NCBI GenBank assembly: GCA_910587795.1 | Contig: CAJUNH010000001.1 | Span: 255,735-319,734 of the forward strand | Length of the DNA: 64,000 bases | Direction of reading: 5' to 3' | Source of the DNA: an uncultured Christensenellaceae bacterium | GTDB taxonomy: Bacteria > Bacillota > Clostridia > Christensenellales > CAG-314 | Shown here: piece after piece, positions 57,348 through 64,000 of the stretch | How the letters are laid out: every line of letters begins with the position of its first letter | How positions within the stretch are numbered: position 1 is the first letter of the stretch | Translations under genes and position numbers: made by a program | The notes under the pieces: model-generated | Database searches by the model: none | What the model was told of the DNA's origin: nothing | Seen by the model: the letters and a program-made list of their open reading frames with translations, nothing else

Positions 57348-59963
57348 ATGTCTAACTTTTTGTACAAAAACATTATGTGGACGTTTAACCGCAAAAACGA
57401 CGAAAATTTACTTACCCTGCCGACAACGGAAAGTCAGTATATTACGCAGCTGGAAAAGCTTGCCGAAAAGTACTATCCCGAAAAAAAACAGATCGACTTT
57501 ATAAAAACGGAGTTTTATCTAAATCAGGTGGCGTTACTGCGCAGTAAAAACAATGCAGCGGCGCTTGCAAAAAACCGTTTTGAAAATCAATGGTACAGCT
57601 ATTGCAAACTGCGCAATGCCTTCGATAAAAAATACTTAACGTTTCCGTCCAACGGTACTCTTACGCGCATAGAGCTTGCGGCAGAATTAATTACCAAATG
57701 CACGCAATTTGCAGTAGACGAAAATACCCTGCTGAAACTGATCGATTATGCCGTAGATATAATGCAATTGGACGAAAAGGAAGCTAAATATCTGCCCCTT
57801 GCGGTGGATATGTACAAGCTGACGTTTTACTGTAAAGCAACGCTTGCCGCATCGCGCGGAAAAAAATCGGCAGAGCGTGCGCTTGCAAAAATGCTGCGCC
57901 CCGCTTTACTTACGCAAGTTTATACCGTAAACAAAACATACTTACAAGCCGCATACGGCAACGGCAAATTACTGTCGGTTGTAGACTGTATGGGCGGTTC
58001 CGCTACGAGATTTGACGAAATTACCACGGGAATATCCGCTAAACTGTACGTGTATGCAAACGGGCGCAACGTATTCGATACGTTTGTAAAATCCCGCTTC
58101 GGCAACAACGTTGCGGAATTTACTTCGCAGGCAAACTCTCTGGACATAAAAATGCGGTACTTTATTGTAAACAATACCGAAATACGCAAGGTATCGATAA
58201 CGAATTTATGCAAGGTGCGACGTAAATTCAGCGCTGAGGTAATAACTGCCAAAAGCGAAAATGCAACATACTTTAATATGGGCGGCGCATTGGGGATATC
58301 CGCCGACGGCGAACGGCTTTACGCAGCTTGCGCGCTTGTACGCGATAACGCCGTTATAGACTGCAACGGCAGTTACAGTCAATGTTGTGATTTTTCTCTT
58401 GCGCCAAACGAACAGGCGCAATTCGATATAGTAACCGTTTACGCGCATAACGCGCCCGACATTGCAAAGGAATTGGACAACCTACGCTACTTCGGCGCAA
58501 CAGAGTGTCCGTACGTAAAGGACGCCCCGTCTAACACTTTGCGCCGCAGCAACATAGAGCTGAACCTCAGCGCGCACGGCTACACTTTAAAAAAGCCGCG
58601 TAAAGTTATGTCGTCCAAAATAAACTTTACCTATCAGTTGGGCGATTGCGACGAAGCTACGTTTGTAGACAATGCCGGCAACAGCGCAACCCTAATTAAA
58701 GGGTTTGTGTTCGGCGTAGGGGGCGAAAGCGTATACTCGGTGCGGGGCGGACTGATAGACAAAATAAACGAGGGTAGCTTCCATATAGACGTAGACAGTC
58801 TGCGCTACGACAAAAGCAAATCTGCATGCGTAGTACGCCACAATGAAGGAAAGACCTACGAAGTCACCTATAAAAATCCCTGTAAAACGTTATTTCTATT
58901 TCCGTTTGAACGCGCCTCGCGCGTACGGTTACAGGACAATGCGTTTTATATAGAGGACGAGGAAAGACGCTATTCAGTTTACTGCCAAAACGAAATAGAC
59001 AGCTACACTACCAACGCTTTGGAATGCAACGAGGACAGGCTGCGTTACAAACTGTCGGGCGACCTTAACGCAGGCAGCTGCTTAGCGATATGTTTTAAGC
59101 AAAGCGACACCGTAAAACTTACGATTAAATCGCACGACAAAACGCCCGTTTCCAACCCCATTGTACGGGAAAGTTTGGTATCGACATACTTAAATTACAT
59201 CAACGATAAAAACGCTTTTTGTTTAAACAATTTTATCAAACGGCCCGACAGTTTAACTGCGGCGGCGATATGTTACACTAATCCGCAATTTGTAAAAAAA
59301 TATCTTACCGACCGCTTTAAAACACAGCAAAACGGATACTACTACAACGCCTCGGGGCTTAAAACGGCGTTTACAGACAAATTGGGTTGGAGCCTGGCAT
59401 ACGCTTACTTCCGCAACCTTGTAGACGACGAATTGCCCGCAAGCTACTTAAACGCCGTAAACGGAGTGATTTTCGGCGAACGGTTTGAAGGCAAAGATCT
59501 TTGCGTAAAAGCGCTTATTTTAAAAAAGCTGGCGCAGTTAAACAACGAAGACAAGGTAAGATATTTAGTGGAATACAACTTTGTAAAAAAGCAGATTTCC
59601 AACGACAGCAAACTGTACGGATACGCGCAGGCAATCGGCGCGCTGCCTATGATAAATCCGTCCAAAGCGCGGCTTAAAGACTTGTGCAGCAAATACGGAA
59701 TAGAAAAATGCTGGTACTACGTATCTCAGCTGGAAAACCTATACGGACTGACCATATCGCCCGGAAAGCTTAACGTCTGCCCCAAAGTGACTGCGGAAAA
59801 CGTTTTGGAACAGTTGGCTTTAAATATAAACGGAAGACGGATAGACACCACTTTTGCAAAATCGACGGTACAGTCGATGACGCTAAACGGCATGCAATGT
59901 TTTCAGCCGTTTTGCCCCGCTTCGCTGAAAAAAGTTAACAACGAATTAGTAGTACGGTACTGA
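57348..59963 (+). CDS. Large protein with a GH94/GT36-like layout, catalytic region degenerate
   Basis: 871 residues, no signal peptide. The middle (about residues 210-400) is beta-rich, like the N-terminal beta-sandwich of glycoside phosphorylases. The last third has DSLTAAAICYTNPQFV, GYYYNASGLKTAFTDKLGWSL and, at the end, ISPGKLNVCPKV ... SMTLNG. These resemble the helical barrel and the C-terminal sandwich of GH94 (cellobiose/cyclic-glucan phosphorylase) proteins. The catalytic Asp segment of the barrel (GDWNDG-like) is not seen, so it may be non-catalytic. GAGGAA precedes the ATG. The call is from pattern recall, not a search; the gene could belong to a different family. Confidence 0.45.
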   Translation: MSNFLYKNIMWTFNRKNDENLLTLPTTESQYITQLEKLAEKYYPEKKQIDFIKTEFYLNQVALLRSKNNAAALAKNRFENQWYSYCKLRNAFDKKYLTFPSNGTLTRIELAAELITKCTQFAVDENTLLKLIDYAVDIMQLDEKEAKYLPLAVDMYKLTFYCKATLAASRGKKSAERALAKMLRPALLTQVYTVNKTYLQAAYGNGKLLSVVDCMGGSATRFDEITTGISAKLYVYANGRNVFDTFVKSRFGNNVAEFTSQANSLDIKMRYFIVNNTEIRKVSITNLCKVRRKFSAEVITAKSENATYFNMGGALGISADGERLYAACALVRDNAVIDCNGSYSQCCDFSLAPNEQAQFDIVTVYAHNAPDIAKELDNLRYFGATECPYVKDAPSNTLRRSNIELNLSAHGYTLKKPRKVMSSKINFTYQLGDCDEATFVDNAGNSATLIKGFVFGVGGESVYSVRGGLIDKINEGSFHIDVDSLRYDKSKSACVVRHNEGKTYEVTYKNPCKTLFLFPFERASRVRLQDNAFYIEDEERRYSVYCQNEIDSYTTNALECNEDRLRYKLSGDLNAGSCLAICFKQSDTVKLTIKSHDKTPVSNPIVRESLVSTYLNYINDKNAFCLNNFIKRPDSLTAAAICYTNPQFVKKYLTDRFKTQQNGYYYNASGLKTAFTDKLGWSLAYAYFRNLVDDELPASYLNAVNGVIFGERFEGKDLCVKALILKKLAQLNNEDKVRYLVEYNFVKKQISNDSKLYGYAQAIGALPMINPSKARLKDLCSKYGIEKCWYYVSQLENLYGLTISPGKLNVCPKVTAENVLEQLALNINGRRIDTTFAKSTVQSMTLNGMQCFQPFCPASLKKVNNELVVRY

Positions 59964-59976
59964 AAAAAAAAACGGT

Positions 59977-60010
59977 AAAAGGCAGAAAAATTTTATTTCT
60001 CTGCCTTTTA
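59977..60010 (+). terminator. Terminator after the 57348 gene
   Basis: AAAAGGCAGA and TCTGCCTTTT arms with a 13-base loop, then TATTTATT; also usable by the converging genes on the other strand. Confidence 0.85.
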
Positions 60011-60056
60011 TTTATTACAAAATCGATTAATGTTTTACGATTGTTTTACAGCCGAT

Positions 60057-60434
60057 TTAAACGATATGCCTGAAAGACGGCTTCATTAAATGGGGAACGT
60101 ATTCTAACAGTTCGTCTATAACGGCAAGCTGCGCCATCAAATTATCGTAATCGCCCTGCTCGATATACGCCTGCCCTTCGGCAAAGCGCAAATTTATCTC
60201 GTACACGTCTAAATGCGGAAGGAGCAACTCGCTGGTTTCGCGCAGTTTTATCCAACTGCCGCGAAATTCGTTATATTGTTCGGTAGTTAGAGTTTCCGCC
60301 TCACAGCTGTCCATTACGTCGCGGCAGTAATCGCGCATTTTGTTGTAACTGCGGGAAAGCAGCACCACTTCCAGCACTCCGCACGTTATTACCAAAATCA
60401 ACGCAATCAGTCCCGCCCAAATATTTCTTGTCAT
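60057..60434 (-). CDS. DUF4363-like membrane-anchored protein
   Basis: 125 residues. One N-terminal helix (residues 6-27), then a helical, charged domain with AEGQAYIEQGDYDNLMAQLAVIDELL, close to the DUF4363 pattern. It overlaps the DUF421 gene by 4 bases, a pairing seen in other Clostridia. Probably faces outward. Function unknown. Confidence 0.75.
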   Translation of the reverse strand: MTRNIWAGLIALILVITCGVLEVVLLSRSYNKMRDYCRDVMDSCEAETLTTEQYNEFRGSWIKLRETSELLLPHLDVYEINLRFAEGQAYIEQGDYDNLMAQLAVIDELLEYVPHLMKPSFRHIV

Positions 60435-61105
60435 TGCCTTGCCACCTCCACATCTTTAAACGTTATAGGTCTATTGCGGGTTTGCAGCGTCATACGGTTA
60501 TTTTCGTCTATAGCAAGGAAAACGATATTTTTTACTTTTAGCCGCATGCCTTGAACCAACTGCTGTAAATTCTGTTTTGAAAACCCGTTTGACTTGATGT
60601 TTTCTTCGTTCCATTTGCCTTCTAAAATAATGGGCACAGGCAAAGTTTGCTGTTTATCCTCCAACTGCTTATTTGCCACAACGGTTAACTGTCCGTTTGT
60701 TTCCATTATGCCGTAGGTTATTTCTTCCAACGAAAAATACTCCGCAGCGCGCATAGATTGAAGCAAGTCGTTGACGTGCATATTTAAACTTTTTAGCGCG
60801 TTTACGTCGATACTGCCGTTATTGATAACCATAACTGGTTTACCGTTTATTATACCCTGCAACTTATCGCTATGCGACAGCAGCAAAATCAGCTGATGTA
60901 TAACAAACATAGTAAGTATCGCCACAATACCGAAAGTTATAGGTATGGATCTGTCTGCCATAGGGATACAGGCAAGCTCGCTTATGACAAGAGTTATAAC
61001 CAATTCGAATGGTTCCATTTCGCCTATTTGCCGTTTACCCATCAAACGTATAGAAAATAAAAGAACCGCAAAAAGTATTATTGCGCGTATAAATATGATA
61101 ATCAT
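60431..61105 (-). CDS. YetF/DUF421 membrane protein
   Basis: About 224 residues. Three N-terminal membrane helices carry RLMGKRQIGEMEPFELVITLVISELACIPM, the diagnostic DUF421 stretch. Two repeated soluble halves follow (GKPVMVINNGSIDVNALKSLNMHVNDLL and PVPIILEGKWNEENIKSNGFS). In Bacillus, YetF-like proteins help spore germination or stress response, but the mechanism is unknown. A longer TTG start at 61177 is open but TATAAT sits inside that extension, so I prefer the ATG at 61105. Confidence 0.85.
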   Translation of the reverse strand: MIIIFIRAIILFAVLLFSIRLMGKRQIGEMEPFELVITLVISELACIPMADRSIPITFGIVAILTMFVIHQLILLLSHSDKLQGIINGKPVMVINNGSIDVNALKSLNMHVNDLLQSMRAAEYFSLEEITYGIMETNGQLTVVANKQLEDKQQTLPVPIILEGKWNEENIKSNGFSKQNLQQLVQGMRLKVKNIVFLAIDENNRMTLQTRNRPITFKDVEVARQ

Positions 61106-61307
61106 ACGATTAGTTTGCAAAAATCGTTTTAAATTATACGTAAAATTTAAGGAACAGAATATTGATTTTTTTAACAATTAACTGCCGAATAAGCAATAGC
61201 GTTAAAGTCTGGACGGTGCGGACTAATATGCAAACATTCTTCAATTAACCGCGTTTAAACTTGCGGCACGCGCATAAAAATTAAAATAAAAAATCCGTAC
61301 AAAATAC

Positions 61308-61336
61308 TTTACATAACACCCCAAATAAAGTATACT
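61308..61336 (+). promoter_or_regulatory. Promoter of the folT transcript
   Basis: TTTACA (61308-61313), 17-base spacer, TATACT (61331-61336), directly before the riboswitch. Confidence 0.8.
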
Positions 61337-61341
61337 GACCT

Positions 61342-61430
61342 TAGCAAAGTTGACAGCGCGCGTAAAGTGTCTCATTTAGGAAAAAGTGGGAACGAAAGAA
61401 GCTCATTTGCTCTGCGGTGCGTCTGTTTAG
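61342..61430 (+). ncRNA. Tetrahydrofolate (THF) riboswitch
   Basis: The conserved segments of the folT RNA are seen: GCGCGTAAAGTG near the start, GGGAACGAAAGAAGC in the middle and TCTGCGGTGCGTCTG at the end. GACAG and CTGTT could close the basal helix. The next gene codes for a FolT-type ECF transporter component, the usual partner. The fold was not modelled; the match is by motif and context. Confidence 0.75.
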
Positions 61431-61513
61431 TCCGTTGCGACGTGAACGGTTACCGAATCATATGCGGAAACGACTCACACATATGTGATAAATATTTTTT
61501 TTTCACACTACGG

Positions 61514-61548
61514 ACTCTTTTGCAAAAACAGCAAAAGGAGTTTTTTTT
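61514..61548 (+). terminator. Hairpin overlapping the folT ribosome binding site
   Basis: CTCTTTTGC and GCAAAAGGAG form a stem whose 3' arm contains the AAAGGAG site, followed by eight T residues. It can act as terminator or hide the ribosome binding site under riboswitch control. An additional stem (CACATATGTG then a T run) lies at 61478-61503. Confidence 0.78.
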
Positions 61549-62148
61549 ATGAATAAAACCTACAAATTGGCGTTGACAGGAATGTTAACGGCGCTGTCTA
61601 TTACAGCAAACATGCTTACAATACCGCTAACGCCTTCTAACGGAATTTCCTTTACTATTGTAATTGCTTTTATAGCGGGAATATACCTAGGCGCAATACC
61701 GGCGGTTGCCGTCGGCTATTTGGGAGATTTAATAGGACATTTTATTTTTCCCATGGGGGCGTACAACTGGTTTATGGGGTTATCGTGCGCGCTGTGCGGA
61801 TTGATACCCGCGCTAATATACAAATTGCCGCTAAACCGACTGTTAAAGCTTGTAATATCGCTTGTAATATATTTGGCTGTTTGTTCTCTGTGCCTTACCA
61901 CTCTTGGGTTTTGGCTGCAGTTTATTGTAGGCGTAGATCCGTCGCCGATAGGTTTATGGCAGTATTTTACAATGGACAAAGGCGGAATAAAAAAGAGTTT
62001 TTGGGTTTATCTTGCGGGACGGGCGCCGTTTATGCTGATAAACTGGGCGGTAAACGGAGTTATAATAGGTATAATACAGCAAACAAAAATTTTGGATAAA
62101 TTGCTTAAACGCTTTACCTATACCAACATTAAAAACAAAGACGTATAA
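61549..62148 (+). CDS. ECF transporter S component, folate type (FolT-like)
   Basis: 199 residues with about six hydrophobic helices. The opening KLALTGMLTALSITANMLTIPL and the GIYLGAIPAVAVGYLGDLIG stretch are typical of ECF S components. The THF riboswitch upstream points to folate as substrate. It would work with shared EcfAA'T subunits encoded elsewhere. Its stop directly abuts the stop of murI on the other strand. Confidence 0.88.
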   Translation: MNKTYKLALTGMLTALSITANMLTIPLTPSNGISFTIVIAFIAGIYLGAIPAVAVGYLGDLIGHFIFPMGAYNWFMGLSCALCGLIPALIYKLPLNRLLKLVISLVIYLAVCSLCLTTLGFWLQFIVGVDPSPIGLWQYFTMDKGGIKKSFWVYLAGRAPFMLINWAVNGVIIGIIQQTKILDKLLKRFTYTNIKNKDV

Positions 62149-62886
62149 CTATAAATCTATATGTTTAAAAGAAACGTTGCCGTACCAGCTTGCAGCGGCG
62201 TTTGCTAAGTTTGCATCGCCGGTTGTAAGCAAAACGGGTTGAACGGCAGGTTTATCCTCAGCAGCAAAAGACGCGGACAGCGGACAGCGGCACTCCACTA
62301 TTTTACTGTCGCCGCAATAATAGGCTATTTGTCTGCGCAGCAGCGGAAAGTGCGTACAGCCGAGTATTACCGCGTCGGCATTTGCCTGAGGTAGAGCAGA
62401 CAATGCCGAATCGATTGTTTGAAAGCATTGCACAGAGTCCGTTGAGCACTGCTCTACAAACGGCACAAACGCGGAACAGTCGAAATTTACGACTTGCACC
62501 CCGTTTTGCTGCAATATTTGTTTGTACATACCGTTGCTTATTGTAGATTTTGTGGCAAGCAATGCAACGCGTCGAACATTTCCGTCAAGTACGGCTTTGC
62601 AGGTAGGAGTTATTACGTCGTATATAGGAATACGGTATATTTCTTTAAGTAAGGGCGCATAAACAGACGCGGTGTTGCAAGCAAGCACCGCTCCGTCCGC
62701 GCCGTGCAGCTGCAAATAGTTTACAAGTTTGCTTACCCGCTGAAATATAATTTTGTTGGGCTTTAACCCGTACGGGCAAAAAGCATGGTCCGCAATATAC
62801 GTTAAATTTAAATTGCCCGACTGAGTTATCTGCCGCAAAATTGTAAGACCGCCCACTCCGCTGTCGATTATGCCGTAAAAACCCAT
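62149..62886 (-). CDS. murI: Glutamate racemase
   Basis: 245 residues. It makes D-Glu for peptidoglycan. Both catalytic cysteines are in place: VLACNTASVYAP and ILGCTHFPLL. The N-terminus IIDSGVGGLTILRQI with the first acid (Asp) fits, as does YIADHAFCPYGLK. The start is the ATG at 62886 with a GGTGG site upstream; a longer frame to 62937 is open but unlike the family. Confidence 0.94.
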   Translation of the reverse strand: MGFYGIIDSGVGGLTILRQITQSGNLNLTYIADHAFCPYGLKPNKIIFQRVSKLVNYLQLHGADGAVLACNTASVYAPLLKEIYRIPIYDVITPTCKAVLDGNVRRVALLATKSTISNGMYKQILQQNGVQVVNFDCSAFVPFVEQCSTDSVQCFQTIDSALSALPQANADAVILGCTHFPLLRRQIAYYCGDSKIVECRCPLSASFAAEDKPAVQPVLLTTGDANLANAAASWYGNVSFKHIDL

Positions 62887-63265
62887 ACTGAGCCACCGCC
62901 TTGCCGATTTATTTGTACATTTTATGACGGTTTGCAAATATATATATTTAAAACGCTTGCGAAATAATATAAAATACAGTATAATAGATTTGCTTTTGTA
63001 TCTGTTTTAATAAATTTCGGTACAAAAGGTAAGTTTACGGCAAAATGCTTAAAGCATTTTGGACGAATCCTGCTTTAATTGCGAAATTTACGTTATGTAT
63101 CGCCTCGCCATTGTTACTGCGGCGTGTAAAAATAGCGGTAATATTTTTTGCAACGTTTTGAAAATACACAAGACGCAATGCAAAAAAACTTGCCGATTTG
63201 GCAAGTGCATTCGCTCGGTTATGATGTGCACTTCAACGGTTGATATAAATTTAATTTAATTATTT
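62887..63265. other. Spacer between murI and tRNA-Leu
   Basis: 379 bases with no convincing gene. It contains the palindrome AAAATGCTTAAAGCATTTT (63042-63060). It also holds a minus-strand hairpin ACTTGCC-N5-GGCAAGT followed by seven T residues (63182-63206), a terminator for which no minus-strand gene is seen. Confidence 0.6.
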
Positions 63266-63348
63266 GCGGATGTGGCGAAATTGGCAGACGCGCATGATTC
63301 AGGTTCATGTGGGAAACCATGCAGGTTCAAGTCCTGTCATCCGCACCA
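63266..63348 (+). tRNA. tRNA-Leu (anticodon CAG)
   Basis: Complete cloverleaf read by eye: acceptor arms GCGGATG and CATCCGC, D-arm, anticodon stem CATGA/TCATG with loop TTCAGGT (CAG at 63300-63302). The long variable arm TGGGAAACCA is typical of class II tRNAs, and the T-arm is GCAGGTTCAAGTCCTGT. The 3' CCA is encoded. Confidence 0.96.
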
Positions 63349-63483
63349 ATTTAGGAAAAACGGCGTTTGTTTGTAAAAATTTACGGCGTTTTTTTTTATT
63401 TAAGATTAGGAATTAACGACCACAACGCATTTGAAAGATTCAAAACTTTATTACTATATTTCTTGCCGTACCCATTGCTAAAC

Positions 63484-63524
63484 CAATAAAAAGCCGACCG
63501 CAGAAAACAACCTGCGGTCGGTCT
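63484..63524 (-). terminator. Terminator after queF
   Basis: On the minus strand GACCGACCGCAG and CTGCGGTCGGCT form a strong stem with an 8-base loop, followed by TTTTTATT. Confidence 0.9.
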
Positions 63525-63558
63525 ATGTTTTTATGTCGGTTTAACGTCTTTTCGATTT

Positions 63559-64000
63559 TTATCTGTTGTCGATTTTTTCGGGAAACATATCGTGGCGCGA
63601 AAGTCTGTCCCAAGCTACCTGTTCCCACTTGGTACCCTTTTTGCCGTAGTTGCAATATGGATCAATGGAAATTCCGCCGCGCGGCAGAAATTTGCCCCAT
63701 ACTTCGATATATGCAGGGTCCATCAAATCAATAAGGTCGTTCATAATTATGTTAACGCAGTCTTCGTGAAAATCGCCGCGGTTTCTAAACCCGAAAAGAT
63801 ACAGTTTTAAAGACTTGCTTTCTACCATCTTTTCGCGCGGTACGTACGAAATATAGATTGTGGCAAAATCGGGCTGCCCCGTAATCGGGCAAAGGCTTGT
63901 AAATTCGGGACAGTTAAACTTAACGAAATAGTCCTTTCCGGGGTGTTTGTTTGTAAACGTTTCCAAAACGGACGGGTCGTAAGTCTGCGGATATTTAGTG
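63559..64000 (-). CDS. queF: NADPH-dependent preQ0 reductase QueF, 5' end cut by the window
   Basis: The C-terminal 147 residues are visible; the first 15-20 lie beyond base 64000. QueF reduces preQ0 to preQ1, which Tgt inserts into tRNA. The catalytic Cys is in NCPEFTSLCPITGQPDFA. ESKSLKLYLFGFRNRGDFHEDC contains the conserved Glu/His region. GGISIDPYCNYG and the end DNR match type I (single-domain) QueF. The reading frame continues open to the window edge. Confidence 0.96.
   Translation of the reverse strand, partial: TKYPQTYDPSVLETFTNKHPGKDYFVKFNCPEFTSLCPITGQPDFATIYISYVPREKMVESKSLKLYLFGFRNRGDFHEDCVNIIMNDLIDLMDPAYIEVWGKFLPRGGISIDPYCNYGKKGTKWEQVAWDRLSRHDMFPEKIDNR

Noticed and set aside
63059..63259. 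66-codon Cys-containing plus-strand open frame before tRNA-Leu
   Set aside because: Starts with TTG inside a palindrome, lacks a ribosome binding site, and has no family features.

Overview
The window looks like a chromosomal segment from a low-GC, Gram-positive-type anaerobe of the Clostridia. The reasons are an AT-rich sequence, strong AGGAGG ribosome binding sites, SigA-like promoters (TTGACA-N17-TATAAT) and a Firmicutes set of cis-regulatory RNAs (T-box, L20 leader, M-box, THF riboswitch). There is also a MurE with the meso-diaminopimelate DNPR motif and sporulation-linked genes (spo0A, yqfC, yqfD, a ytxC-like gene, a collagen-like BclA-type gene). A rarely studied gut lineage is plausible, but that is inference. 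No phage, IS element or CRISPR array was seen. Most genes lie on the minus strand.

Region by region. 1-5430: a minus-strand DNA-repair and queuosine block (ruvC-ruvA-ruvB-queA, tgt, yajC, a TIGR04086-like membrane protein); queF reappears at the far end of the window. 5489-6644: two paralogous zinc-ribbon membrane proteins, each with its own promoter and terminator. 6857-13971: yebC, a TrmH-type methyltransferase, the L20-regulated infC-rpmI-rplT operon, T-box-controlled thrS, a ytxC-like gene, an AlkD-like glycosylase and acpP. 14963-28501: a compact division and cell-wall (dcw) cluster reading mraZ-rsmH-ftsL-like-ftsI-murE-mraY-murD-ftsW-murA-ftsQ-ftsA-ftsZ, with a periodic MraZ operator over its promoter. 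28801-35536: metallophosphoesterase, zinc-ribbon protein, TetR regulator, a Spo0A with a degenerate receiver, M-box/mgtE and a cold-shock gene. 35660-39864: a collagen-like surface protein with a decayed copy of its C-domain beside it, then an ArsR/HMA/P-type ATPase metal-efflux operon. 39906-43566: a heterodimeric ABC exporter. 44027-53085: a long minus-strand series copA-csoR-yqfC-yqfD-phoH-pgpH-ybeY-era-yqzL-recO. 53575-64000: GDPD and HAD genes, a large GH94-like protein, a DUF421/DUF4363 pair, THF-riboswitch/folT, murI, tRNA-Leu and queF.

The observations most worth a second look are these: Spo0A lacks the phospho-acceptor Asp (Glu instead) and the acidic pocket; two promoters carry an identical Spo0A-box-like motif inside the spacer; copA carries a C-terminal CopZ-like domain behind its own internal ribosome binding site; and a family of palindromic intergenic repeats occupies three separate gaps. 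Several textbook control elements are clear enough to annotate directly. All calls come from reading the sequence; no database or folding program was run.
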